From a virus, in the IMG/VR virus record IMGVR_UViG_3300027826_000012, positions 1-41,897 of that record: DNA of 41,897 nucleotides. One strand, written 5' to 3'. The notes under the pieces were generated by a model. That model made no database searches. It saw only the letters and a program-made list of their open reading frames with translations, and had not been told where the DNA came from. Numbering within the stretch: the first letter of the stretch is position 1; each line of letters starts with the position of its first letter. Positions 1 through 6,907 of the stretch are shown here, piece by piece. Made by a program: the position numbers and the translations under genes.

Positions 1-420
1 GAGCTGTACCAGGCCATCAAGGACCTGCTGCCCGCCACAAAGCAGTGGAGCATCGACGAGAGCGTGCGCTGGGCCGAGAAGCTGCCCCCGCGCGAGGAGC
101 GCCGCGGCAAGCAACCCCAGCAACGCCCAGGCCCAGCAACGAAAGCCGAGAGCTTTACGCCGCCAGCACCGGCAGAGGCGGTTGATCCTTCGCCAGCCGA
201 ACCAAGACAGCCGCAGCCAGCCGCCCAGACTCAGGCCCCGGGCAAGCAGCCCACGCTCGAAGAGCTGGGCAAGATCGAGGGAACGGCCAGGGCGCAGCAG
301 CGCCTGGCGCTGTGGAAGCAGGGGCATCACGAGGCGGCGCTGCGCCCCGGACTGACCCGCGAGAAAGCGGGCGACATCATCACCGGGAAGGACAAAAAGG
401 CTCCCGCGGCCGCACGCTAA
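1..420 (+). CDS. C-terminal part of an unknown protein (5' end outside the window)
   Basis: The frame is open from the first base and ends at a TAA at 418-420, so only the last 139 residues are visible. An in-frame GTG at 64 exists, but nothing suggests a start there and the frame runs on upstream. The middle (about residues 35-85) is a low-complexity linker rich in Pro, Gln and Ala. It is followed by a short charged segment with the motif PTLEELGKIEG and a basic, Ala-rich end. This looks like the tail of a larger early protein with a flexible linker, but no family can be named. A hairpin that could terminate transcription follows directly. Confidence 0.6.
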   Translation, partial: ELYQAIKDLLPATKQWSIDESVRWAEKLPPREERRGKQPQQRPGPATKAESFTPPAPAEAVDPSPAEPRQPQPAAQTQAPGKQPTLEELGKIEGTARAQQRLALWKQGHHEAALRPGLTREKAGDIITGKDKKAPAAAR

Positions 421-443
421 AACCCCAACCAAAAGTACTAGAG

Positions 444-482
444 ACTGTGCGGAGAGTTTTGCCCTTCGCACAGTTCGTTTTA
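444..482 (+). terminator. Probable rho-independent terminator
   Basis: A perfect 8-bp stem, ACTGTGCG (444-451) with CGCACAGT (467-474), encloses a 15-nt loop and is followed by TCGTTTT. It sits 24 bases after the stop of the first gene and before the strong ribosome binding site of the next small gene. The loop is long and the T run is interrupted, so its strength is uncertain. Confidence 0.5.
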
Positions 483-523
483 CGATATGTTGAGCCTATT
501 TTTATCACACATCTGGAGGCGTT

Positions 524-649
524 GTGAGCGATTTTCCCAAACCTCCGCCGCAGCCCGAGCCGCCCTTTCCCTGGATAGGATTCTGCCTGTTGCTGGTGGA
601 GATGGCCGGGCTGCTCTATTGGATTTGCCATTTTCCTGTCTTGCATTAA
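524..649 (+). CDS. Small membrane peptide, 41 aa
   Basis: A GTG start at 524 lies 5 bases behind a GGAGG at 515-519, so translation is likely although the product is only 41 residues. The N-terminal 17 residues are Pro-rich (FPKPPPQPEPPFPW). Residues 18-40 are hydrophobic (IGFCLLLVEMAGLLYWI and on), consistent with a single membrane span. The stop at 647-649 is 17 bases before the TTG start of the next gene, so the two probably share a transcript. Small single-span proteins of this kind in phages include holin-like, exclusion and membrane-anchoring peptides. Nothing here selects one of these roles. Confidence 0.5.
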   Translation: MSDFPKPPPQPEPPFPWIGFCLLLVEMAGLLYWICHFPVLH

Positions 650-666
650 TTGATTGGAGAACACCA

Positions 667-1377
667 TTGGATATCACGAGAGACGACCCAGCCGCATCGT
701 CGGCTGATCCGGCTGAGACAGCGACTTACGCTGATTTTGAACGGCGCATGGCCACGGCACTGGGATCGCTGGCCGAGGCGGTTGCCTATGGGGAATTTGC
801 CAAAGACCTGGCGCATGATTCTCAGCAGGCCTGGCTGTACGGCATGCTCTGCGGCATCTGGGGAGAGGACCCGCAGGCACTGATGAGCTACCATCCCTGG
901 TGGGATGAGGCCTATCGCCAGGCGCTGCGCACCTATCACGAGATGGTGCGCGAACTCTGCCAGCGCTATGACATTCAGGTGACGCCGCCCCTGCGCCGCC
1001 AGCTCGAACAGGCCATCTGCCAGGAGCGCCAGGACGATACGCACATCCTGACCGATGTGACGCCCATGCCCCACCTGGTGGAGGCGCTGGACCTGCCGCT
1101 GGGCGTGACGCGCATCTGGCTGGTGACGACCCACCGGCTCAACTGCGAGCACACCCCACGCTGCGCCTGGCATGACCTGGTGATTGCGCATGGGCGCTTT
1201 CGCAGCGCCGGAGGCCAACCCGAAACACCGGTCGCATGGCTTGCGCCCGACTGGCAGGCGCAGACCTGGACGGTGCTGCGGCAGGCAGAGGTGATGGGGC
1301 TGGGCTTCGACCAGCTGGTCGAGCACGTGCGCGCCGCCCTCAAGGCGGAAAAGGAAGAGCAGCTTGCCACAGACTGA
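667..1377 (+). CDS. Unknown early phage protein, 236 aa
   Basis: The frame is open from about 487. The TTG at 667 is preferred because it follows a GGAGA at 655-659 and the upstream part overlaps a separately supported small gene. The protein is mostly helical and acidic, with many Trp (LYGMLCGIWGEDP, SYHPWWDEAYR). A segment near residue 145-165 carries NCEHTPRCAWH, where two Cys and two His could bind metal. I do not recognise a family. The 3' end overlaps the DnaQ-like exonuclease gene by 14 bases, so the two are probably translationally coupled and may belong to the same DNA metabolism block. Confidence 0.7.
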   Translation: MDITRDDPAASSADPAETATYADFERRMATALGSLAEAVAYGEFAKDLAHDSQQAWLYGMLCGIWGEDPQALMSYHPWWDEAYRQALRTYHEMVRELCQRYDIQVTPPLRRQLEQAICQERQDDTHILTDVTPMPHLVEALDLPLGVTRIWLVTTHRLNCEHTPRCAWHDLVIAHGRFRSAGGQPETPVAWLAPDWQAQTWTVLRQAEVMGLGFDQLVEHVRAALKAEKEEQLATD

Positions 1378-1999
1378 TGCCCGCCAGTTGCATGACCGCA
1401 AGGTAGCCCTGGCGCGGGCCGCCCGGCTGCTGCGCCACCAGGACCTGGTGATTCTCGACACGGAGACAACAGGATATGGCAAGAACGACGAGATTATCGA
1501 GATCTGCGTGATCGACCTGCAGGGAGCAGTACTCTTCGATACGCTGCTGCATCCATCACGCCCTATCCCAGAACGAGCAACGGCCATTCACGGCATTACC
1601 GATGAGATGACAGCAGGCTGCCCGACCTTCGCGGAGATCGCCGGCGATCTCCTGGCCATCCTGAGCCTGACGCCCATCCGCGCCATCGCGACCTACAACG
1701 CCGAGTTCGACCGGCGCATGCTGTTGCAGACCGCGCTGACCTGGCAGCGCCCCAACCAGGTCGGAACACATTTTACGGAATGGCACTGCCTGATGCGCCT
1801 CTACAGCGCCTATCACGGCGAGTGGCAACAGTATTTCCACAACTACAAATTCCAGAGCCTGGAGCAGGCTGCCGAGCATTGCGGCGTGGCGCTGCCCGAG
1901 GGACTGCGCCCACACCGGGCGCGCGCCGATGCGCTCCTGGCTTTGGGCGTGCTCAAGGCTATGGCGGCCAGGGCAGAGCAGGAGGGTATCGAGCTGTGA
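1364..1999 (+). CDS. DnaQ-like DEDD-family 3'-5' exonuclease
   Basis: The 211-aa protein has the three Exo motifs of the DnaQ/RNase T superfamily. Exo I is DTETTG in VILDTETTGYGKNDEIIEI (about residues 29-47), Exo II is TYNAEFDRRML (about 108-118), and Exo III is HRARADALLAL near the C terminus, where His and Asp fit the DEDDh type. The expected activity is metal-dependent 3'-5' removal of nucleotides from DNA or RNA. Possible roles are proofreading, recombination or turnover of host nucleic acid. The TTG at 1364 is used because AAGGAAGAG lies just upstream and no in-frame ATG precedes Exo I. The gene overlaps both neighbours (14 bases upstream, GTGA downstream). No polymerase is visible, so a stand-alone nuclease is more likely than a proofreading subunit. 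Confidence 0.9.
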   Translation: MPQTDARQLHDRKVALARAARLLRHQDLVILDTETTGYGKNDEIIEICVIDLQGAVLFDTLLHPSRPIPERATAIHGITDEMTAGCPTFAEIAGDLLAILSLTPIRAIATYNAEFDRRMLLQTALTWQRPNQVGTHFTEWHCLMRLYSAYHGEWQQYFHNYKFQSLEQAAEHCGVALPEGLRPHRARADALLALGVLKAMAARAEQEGIEL

Positions 2000-2613
2000 G
2001 CGAAAGCGAGATAGCGCCCCCGACCTCGGATGGTCAGCAGCAGTACATCGACCTGCTGGTCAGGACAACCTATGATGGCGCAGCGCTCGACGCGCTCATC
2101 GCCAGCCTGCCGGTGTGCGTAGCCGCCCTGCTGCACGACAGCGCCACAAACGAGCGCTATATGCAGCGCGACGGCTGTTTCGTCGTGCGCGTCTTCGAGG
2201 ACGCCGAGTTCTTCAAATACGCCATCGAGCAGCAAGGCTATGGCCAGGTGATACTCTCCGATCACCTGGTCGAACCGACGCCGACAACGGAGACTGAGCA
2301 GGAGCAACAGGTTCACTGGGTGCCTCTGGCAGGCGGCAGCGCGAACACGGTGGCCATCACCCTGGACGCACACTCGCTCTCGCAGGCGCTCACTTCTCTC
2401 CTCGGCCAGGAGCGGGCCACCGGACATCCCCACCTGCTTCAGATCATGATACAGGCGGTCCCCGACGGCGCCAGCGTCGAATTCACGCGCTTCGCGGTCA
2501 CGGTGGTGGCGCGCGGCGAGGATGTCGTCTCCAGCATGCAGGCAGCGCCCGATGCGCAGGAGCACGAAGATCTACCGCCAGCAGAACAGAAAGAGGAAGA
2601 ACATGGACAATAA
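1996..2613 (+). CDS. Unknown acidic protein, 205 aa
   Basis: The GTG at 1996 overlaps the stop of the exonuclease gene as GTGA and has AGGAGGG about 10 bases upstream, so it is chosen over more upstream starts in the same frame. The protein begins with a polar tail, then has two alpha/beta-looking segments (YIDLLVRTTYDGAALDALI and FVVRVFEDAEFFKYAIEQQG), and ends in a highly acidic tail (PPAEQKEEEHGQ). No enzyme motif is seen. Its coupling to the exonuclease suggests a partner or accessory role in the same early operon, which is inference only. Confidence 0.7.
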   Translation: MSESEIAPPTSDGQQQYIDLLVRTTYDGAALDALIASLPVCVAALLHDSATNERYMQRDGCFVVRVFEDAEFFKYAIEQQGYGQVILSDHLVEPTPTTETEQEQQVHWVPLAGGSANTVAITLDAHSLSQALTSLLGQERATGHPHLLQIMIQAVPDGASVEFTRFAVTVVARGEDVVSSMQAAPDAQEHEDLPPAEQKEEEHGQ

Positions 2614-2977
2614 CAACGAGCAAGAGCTGCCCGGATGGGTCACCAGCCACACGCTTTCGCCTGACCTCCAACGGAAGCTCGAGCAGTCTGCGGAAGGCAC
2701 AGCGCGGCAGGCCCGCGCCGCTGAGACGCGCATGCGCATGAACCCGCCCTTTGTGGTCCAGGAGGCCGACGCCGTCGTTACGCCGAAGGAGCTAGAGCAG
2801 GCCATCAAACGTCAGGAGCGGGATCTACAGTACGTGCGCGTCTCAACCGGCGTGCTGCTGTTGGTTGGAGTGCTTGGCGCGCTCGACCTGCTCGTGCGGG
2901 CCAGGGAATTCTGTAAGATGCTGGGCGTGATTCGCCGGCGGCTCTCCGGGGACGGCCCCCGGCTGAAAGGGAAGTAG
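2603..2977 (+). CDS. Small protein with one membrane segment, 124 aa
   Basis: The ATG at 2603 follows AGAGGAAG and overlaps the end of the previous gene by 11 bases. The first 90 residues are polar and charged, with a likely coiled or helical stretch (TPKELEQAIKRQERDL). Residues about 83-103 are hydrophobic (VSTGVLLLVGVLGALDLLV) and are followed by a strongly basic tail (RRRLSGDGPRLKGK). This gives a tail-anchored topology with the large N-terminal part and the basic end flanking one span. The function is unknown. A role at the membrane, for example in exclusion or anchoring, is possible. Confidence 0.65.
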   Translation: MDNNNEQELPGWVTSHTLSPDLQRKLEQSAEGTARQARAAETRMRMNPPFVVQEADAVVTPKELEQAIKRQERDLQYVRVSTGVLLLVGVLGALDLLVRAREFCKMLGVIRRRLSGDGPRLKGK

Positions 2978-2979
2978 CC

Positions 2980-3579
2980 ATGGAAGGCTTTACGCTCCAT
3001 CTGGCCGGCGACAACTTCGCCATTGTCAACCGCCTGGTGATCTTCGAGCAGATCGCCGAGGCCTTCGAAGAGGTCTTCGGCTCGCCGCTCTCGCCGCTCT
3101 CGCTGGTCTATGAGATCAGCCACAACCTGGCACAGATAGAGTGGACCGGAGAAGAGTTCGGCCTGGCCTGGGTGCATCGCAAGGGGGCGACGCGCGCCTT
3201 TCCCGCCGGACATCCCCACCTGAGAGGCACGCCCTGGGAACGCACCGGCCACCCGGTGCTCATTCCCGGCAGCAATCGCGATTATAGCTTCATCCTGCAG
3301 CCCGCGCCAGGGGCGGAGAAATGCGCCTTTTCCGTCAATCACGGGGCTGGGCGCTGCATGTCGCGCGGCCAGGCCAGGAAGGCGCTCTCACAACAGGCCG
3401 TCAATGAGGACTACGCGTCCGCCGGCATTCTGGTCAACGACATGGACGATGTTCCTCTCGACGAGGCAGGCCCTGCCTACAAATCGTCCGAGCTGGTGAT
3501 CGACGCGGTGCTTCAGGCCGGCCTGGCAACGATCCAGTACACGCTGTGGCCGCTGGCCTCGCTCAAGGGATTGAACTGA
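2980..3579 (+). CDS. rtcB-like: RtcB-type RNA ligase, C-terminal part only (199 aa)
   Basis: RtcB joins RNA 2',3'-cyclic phosphate (or 3'-phosphate) ends to 5'-OH ends using GTP and Mn2+. This protein matches the last 40% of that family: NFAIVNR (12-18), the metal-binding His of YEISHN (His48), HRKGATRAF (66-74), HPVLIPGS (91-98), the guanylylated His of NHGAGRCMSRG (His121) and the terminal ASLKG lysine. The N-terminal half of RtcB, with the Asp, the Cys and two His of the metal site, is absent, and it is not encoded by either upstream gene. The ATG at 2980 follows GGGAAGTAGCC, and the conserved block starts only about 10 residues after it, so the truncation looks clean. A tRNA gene follows 58 bases downstream, which suits a tRNA repair theme. 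Whether this is a remnant, half of a split enzyme or an RNA-binding derivative cannot be told. Confidence 0.88.
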   Translation: MEGFTLHLAGDNFAIVNRLVIFEQIAEAFEEVFGSPLSPLSLVYEISHNLAQIEWTGEEFGLAWVHRKGATRAFPAGHPHLRGTPWERTGHPVLIPGSNRDYSFILQPAPGAEKCAFSVNHGAGRCMSRGQARKALSQQAVNEDYASAGILVNDMDDVPLDEAGPAYKSSELVIDAVLQAGLATIQYTLWPLASLKGLN

Positions 3580-3593
3580 GCCCGGCGAGGGGA

Positions 3594-3623
3594 TTGACAG
3601 CGCCAGGACAGGTGTAATACAAT
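3594..3623 (+). promoter_or_regulatory. Sigma-70-type promoter of the tRNA gene
   Basis: A perfect -35 TTGACA (3594-3599) is separated by 18 bases from a -10 TACAAT (3618-3623). The predicted start of transcription falls at about 3630, seven bases before the first base of the tRNA. It begins just after the stop of the RtcB-like gene. Confidence 0.75.
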
Positions 3624-3636
3624 CCCCTCGATGTGA

Positions 3637-3709
3637 CGCGACGTAGAGCAGTTGGCAGCTCGCCAGTCTCATAATCTGGAGGTCACAGGTTCGAGTCCTG
3701 TCGTCGCTA
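3637..3709 (+). tRNA. tRNA-Met(CAU) type
   Basis: A full cloverleaf can be folded. The acceptor is CGCGACG with CGTCGCT (six pairs, with a C1/U72 mismatch). The D arm is GAGC-AGTTGGCA-GCTC. The anticodon arm is CCAGT-CTCATAA-TCTGG with anticodon CAT at 3670-3672, and the T arm is ACAGG-TTCGAGT-CCTGT. The discriminator is A and CCA is not encoded (ACCT follows). The anticodon stem lacks the three G-C pairs of initiator tRNA, so it is elongator Met or, if C34 is lysidine-modified, Ile. The first-pair mismatch is unusual for an elongator. The gene has its own promoter and lies downstream of an RtcB-like gene. The 277 bases between it and the next tRNA hold no gene that I can support. Confidence 0.85.
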
Positions 3710-3988
3710 CCTATCCCTTAAAAATTGAGACAGCACCGGCAGGGAGCAGGCCGGCTCCATCTCTTTCGGCCGAAGAGGTGGAGGAAAGGGTTTCACGTCA
3801 CTGGCTCGTTGCGCAGCATCGGCTCTGAGGGCTGGCGGTATCGATGCGTTTCGCCGCTAACAATGGTAGTCGGCTGCGGGTGATGGATGCATGTCGCGCG
3901 TAGCACATACGGCTATCAGCCAGGGATAGAGCAAAAACGTGAAGCCCAGCTTCCACTTTCGCAGGCGTCCCGACAGGGACATAAGGCT

Positions 3989-4075
3989 TTGCCCGATAGC
4001 TCAGTGGTTAGAGCGATAGGAACATACTTGATTGCTGTTCTGACAGGTGCGTGGGTTCGAGTCCCTCCGGGCAAA
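3989..4075 (+). tRNA. tRNA-like gene of uncertain isotype
   Basis: TTGCCCG (3989-3995) pairs perfectly with CGGGCAA (4068-4074). The D arm GCTC-AGTGGTTA-GAGC and the T arm GTGGG-TTCGAGT-CCCTC (one U-U mismatch) are typical. The part between them is 36 bases and does not give a normal 5-bp stem with a 7-base loop. One fold is GGAACA/TGTTCT with an 11-base loop containing TTGAT. Another puts CAT in an AACATAC loop on a weak stem, with a CTGT/ACAG variable-arm hairpin. The isotype therefore stays open, and the gene may be decayed or non-canonical. The strand is set by the T arm. CCA is not encoded. Confidence 0.6.
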
Positions 4076-4170
4076 CTTTTTCACAGCCGATAGTACCCCT
4101 TCCATTGACTGAGGTTGAATCACAGTGTAGTCTACGTGCATTCTTTGTATGTAGAAAGTGAGGCAATCCC

Positions 4171-4449
4171 ATGCAGCAATCACCACTGGCACCCTACCAA
4201 CAAGGTCTTCCATCACAAGCATCCCCCTATCAGCAACAGATGCCCCAGCAGTCGCAGCCACTCGCGACCCAGACCCAGCAGATCGTCAAATTTTATAAGA
4301 GTGGCCTCTTCCTGTTCGCCTCGGCTGCCGGCCGCATGCAGCGCGACGCTGCACAGATGCAATCCCAGGGCTGGCGTTTACAGTACGCCGCCTCGCTGGG
4401 CATGAACATCTTCCTGCGGCGCATCATCGTGGCGATCTGGGTGCACTGA
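4171..4449 (+). CDS. Small Gln/Pro-rich protein, 92 aa
   Basis: The ATG at 4171 has a GTGAGG at 4158-4163. The first 37 residues are a low-complexity tail of Gln, Pro and Ser (for example SPYQQQMPQQSQPL), probably disordered. The remainder is a folded-looking basic and hydrophobic part (QIVKFYKSGLFLFASAAGRM, and NIFLRRIIVAIWVH at the end). A weak promoter-like pair (TTGACT, 17 bases, TAGTCT) lies upstream at 4109-4137. The gene converges with the leftward HerA-like gene, only 3 bases apart end to end, with no obvious terminator between them. The function is unknown. Confidence 0.55.
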   Translation: MQQSPLAPYQQGLPSQASPYQQQMPQQSQPLATQTQQIVKFYKSGLFLFASAAGRMQRDAAQMQSQGWRLQYAASLGMNIFLRRIIVAIWVH

Positions 4450-4452
4450 TCC

Positions 4453-5880
4453 TTAAAAGAGGCGTTTGATGAGCGCCTCGATATCCTGCCCCGGAAACTC
4501 CTGCGCGAGGTACCAACGCAGCTTCGAGCGATAGCGGTAGCCGTCGTCGTGCAGCTCGCGCTCGATCACGTGCAGACGCAGGAGATTCATGGGAGGATGC
4601 CCCGTAATCGTCTTCTCCTGAACCTGTAGCCAGGCCGCGATTTCCTGGCGGGGAAGCAGGCGCTCTTCGCCGTGGTCGACTAATACTTGCAAGATACGAC
4701 GCTCCTGGCCGGGCAGGTCGGCCAGGCGCTTCACCAGCGTGGCAAACTTCCGTTCGTTGAGCGGTGGAGGCGGGGGAAGTGATGGGCTGGCCGGCGACTT
4801 CGGCGCAACGGAGGCGCTGGCCTGATCCGCCACCTGGCGGCGCAGCGCCTCCTGCGTGTCCAGCAACTTCTCGATCATCTCGCGCTGATGCGCCACCTGC
4901 TCGCGCAGTTGCGCAATCTCCTGATCCTTCGCCGCCATCTGCTTTTCCAGTTCGATGATGAACTGCTTCCCGAATGCTCGTCCACCGCCATAGATGCGCA
5001 CCGCCTGACCATCATCTGGCGAGTTTGCTTCATCCTCTGATTTGGCCAGCATCGAGCGCAGCTCCTCAAGCGTGGCGGCATCGATGGAACGCAGCTGGGG
5101 CGCGGCCTCCGCGTCTAGGGTGGGGGTCGCGCCGGCGTGGAAGGTGGCGCGCCGCCGGATCTGGACGAGCTGCGCGGCGTGCTGGTAGAGCACAATGACC
5201 TGCCCCTGGGCGAGGCCCCCGACCATCTCTTCGACTCTCGCTGGCGGCAGCGGCAGCAGGTCCTTGTAGACCTTGACGTCAATGGGATGCACGACGCGGT
5301 GCAGGAACAAGAGCGGCACCTGCGTCAGCACGTCCTTCTCGACCTTGGCCGAGCGCTGCGACGCCAGGATGATGCCCAGGCCCCGCTTGCGCCCGCGCAG
5401 GGCGATGCGCGTCAGCACGGCCTTGAGCGGGCTGCTGGCCGACTGGGGGATGAACTCGTGGGCCTCCTCCAGCACGATCTGATAGGGCTTGCGCTCTTTG
5501 CCAGCTACTTCCCACAGGCGGCTGAAGTAGGCCAGCAGGAAGGCGTGCTGCTCGTCGCTGCTGTAGTCGGAGAGGTCCAGGATGATGGAGATGCCGCGCG
5601 TGATGGAGATCTCCGCCAGCGCCGCGGCGTTTTCCGGTCCGATCTCCAGTTCGGCGTGCTCGCTTCTCCCGGCGATGAGCAGGTCGAAGCGTTCTTTGAG
5701 GCCCCAGTACTCGCCCTCAATATCGACGATCGTCATGGGCAGATTGCCGAGCAGTTCCTCGATCAGCACGGCGACCGTGTTGGTCTTGCCGCTGTCGGTG
5801 ATGCCCAGCACGCCGACGCTGCGCCCAACGAAGGTGGAGGTCTCGAAGGCGAGCGCCCCCTGCGTGTCGATGCAGAGCAT
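4453..5880 (-). CDS. HerA-like P-loop ATPase (DUF87 type) with coiled coil and winged helix
   Basis: The 475-aa protein has a Walker A motif GITDSGKT (26-33), a Walker B VLEEAHEF (136-143) and an ILASQR sensor stretch around 178. This is the signature of HerA/FtsK-superfamily ring ATPases that pump or translocate DNA. It lacks the N-terminal beta-barrel of archaeal HerA and starts almost at the P-loop. A coiled coil follows at about 308-352 (ELEKQMAAKDQEIAQLRE), then a Pro-rich linker and a C-terminal winged-helix-like domain (about 378-475). It is the last gene of a leftward three-gene set, overlapping the previous gene by ATGA. No NurA nuclease is adjacent. Likely roles are DNA handling or phage defence, which is inference. 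Confidence 0.85.
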   Translation of the reverse strand: MLCIDTQGALAFETSTFVGRSVGVLGITDSGKTNTVAVLIEELLGNLPMTIVDIEGEYWGLKERFDLLIAGRSEHAELEIGPENAAALAEISITRGISIILDLSDYSSDEQHAFLLAYFSRLWEVAGKERKPYQIVLEEAHEFIPQSASSPLKAVLTRIALRGRKRGLGIILASQRSAKVEKDVLTQVPLLFLHRVVHPIDVKVYKDLLPLPPARVEEMVGGLAQGQVIVLYQHAAQLVQIRRRATFHAGATPTLDAEAAPQLRSIDAATLEELRSMLAKSEDEANSPDDGQAVRIYGGGRAFGKQFIIELEKQMAAKDQEIAQLREQVAHQREMIEKLLDTQEALRRQVADQASASVAPKSPASPSLPPPPPLNERKFATLVKRLADLPGQERRILQVLVDHGEERLLPRQEIAAWLQVQEKTITGHPPMNLLRLHVIERELHDDGYRYRSKLRWYLAQEFPGQDIEALIKRLF

Positions 5881-6557
5881 CAGGCTACCTCGTATCCTTC
5901 AACTTCGATGCTGGCGACATCGAGGGCGTCATTCCAGACATGCACGACCCGGTACAGCTCCTTCTGATAGGCGATGATGCTGCGCGCAGGGTAGGGGAAC
6001 GCGCCGTGCATATAATCGAGCTTCCAGGTCTCAGGGGCGTCGTTGGCGCGCACGTCCCAGGCAATGTTGCCGATGGCCAGGTGTTCGGGGGTGGCGTGGT
6101 ACAGCTCTTGCAGCGTCAGCACCTCGGAGGGCGCGCCGACGCGCTTGCGCCGGGCAGGCTCAGGCGCGCTGGCTTTGTCTGCGTCTGCGTCCCCTCCCTG
6201 CGCCTGCGTGAGTTTCTGCGCGTAGATCTGCGCTGAGGTCGAGGTGACCGACCAGTTGTGGCGCAGCGCAATCTCCCGCGCGATCTCCGCCACCGGGCGA
6301 TTGGCATCCGCGCGGCGCGCGTCCAGGAACTCGCGCCGGATTATGGCGCTTTTGGTCATGCCGGTGGCCGGGGCGGCCTGCTCAGCCTGCGCGGAAGGGC
6401 CTGGTTCTTCCACCGGCGAGCGAGGCGCGGCAGAGATGCCTGGCCCAGCCTCGGTCGTTTGTTCAACGAGGGTGGGAGACGCCTCGAAGCGAAAGGTCTG
6501 CGAGCCGGCACTCGCATCGGTATCGATGGTGATGGTGAGTGAGATCGTGATAGCCAT
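5880..6557 (-). CDS. Unknown 225-aa protein, possible DNA-binding partner of the HerA-like ATPase
   Basis: The start is the ATG at 6557, because GGAGG lies 11 bases upstream on this strand. More upstream codons in this frame have no such site. The N-terminal strand-rich piece (MAITISLTITIDTD) is followed by a Pro/Ala/Glu linker to about residue 65. A helical region with a helix-turn-helix look follows (EIAREIALRHNWSVTSTSAQ, about 88-107). The C-terminal third (about 145-225) is a globular, aromatic-rich domain with IAWDVRANDAPETWKLDYM. The stop overlaps the start of the HerA-like gene (ATGA), so the two products are probably made in fixed ratio and act together. No family is recognised. Confidence 0.7.
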   Translation of the reverse strand: MAITISLTITIDTDASAGSQTFRFEASPTLVEQTTEAGPGISAAPRSPVEEPGPSAQAEQAAPATGMTKSAIIRREFLDARRADANRPVAEIAREIALRHNWSVTSTSAQIYAQKLTQAQGGDADADKASAPEPARRKRVGAPSEVLTLQELYHATPEHLAIGNIAWDVRANDAPETWKLDYMHGAFPYPARSIIAYQKELYRVVHVWNDALDVASIEVEGYEVA

Positions 6558-6573
6558 GATGCCAGGTCCTCCA

Positions 6574-6846
6574 TTATGAGCCGTCTTGGCAAAGAGTTTG
6601 ATAATCGCCGGGAAAGACAATCCTTGCCTGTTCTATAGCTGCCTTCAGTCTTGCGAGCCGGTCCTGCTTGACCTCAAAGACTCTCAGAGGTTTCATGTCA
6701 AGATCATAGATCATCGCCAAGACCGTATGCGAGAGATCGGGAGGCAGGGGAAGCACGGTATACTCGTCTTCGTAAAGCGCCGCAGCGCTGACATCCTCTG
6801 ACGGTCTGGCCGGATCCCAGGCAACGATGATTCTCTTGTGATCCAT
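6574..6846 (-). CDS. Unknown 90-aa protein, first gene of the leftward HerA cassette
   Basis: The ATG at 6846 has AGGAGGGG a few bases upstream on the minus strand. Starts further upstream in the frame lie in the promoter region and are discarded. The protein MDHKRIIVAWDPARPSED has alternating beta strands and helices (TVLPLPPDLSHTVLAMIYDL) and ends with a helix containing RLARLKAAIEQARIVF. It is 16 bases ahead of the next gene of the cassette, so the three genes form one operon read from the promoter at 6873-6901. The function is unknown. It could be a regulator or a cofactor of the ATPase. Confidence 0.65.
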   Translation of the reverse strand: MDHKRIIVAWDPARPSEDVSAAALYEDEYTVLPLPPDLSHTVLAMIYDLDMKPLRVFEVKQDRLARLKAAIEQARIVFPGDYQTLCQDGS

Positions 6847-6872
6847 AACACCCCTCCTGCGAGATTTGCTCA

Positions 6873-6901
6873 AGTATAGCACAGTCGTGTGCGCGCGTCT
6901 A
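6873..6901 (-). promoter_or_regulatory. Leftward promoter of the HerA cassette
   Basis: On the minus strand, TATACT (6873-6878) is preceded 17 bases upstream by TAGACG (6896-6901). The -10 is close to consensus and the -35 weak. It lies 27 bases ahead of the ATG at 6846 and is back to back with a strong rightward promoter. Confidence 0.55.
6879..6892. promoter_or_regulatory. Possible operator: inverted repeat between -10 and -35
   Basis: GCACA-GTCG-TGTGC is a perfect 5-bp inverted repeat with a 4-base centre. It lies exactly in the spacer of the leftward promoter and about 15 bases from the rightward one. The position suits a repressor binding site, but the repeat is short and could occur by chance. 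Confidence 0.35.
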
Positions 6902-6907
6902 CAACCC

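Noticed and set aside
3887-4093. Open frame of 68 codons overlapping the second tRNA-like gene
   Set aside because: It reads through the tRNA and has no ribosome binding site.
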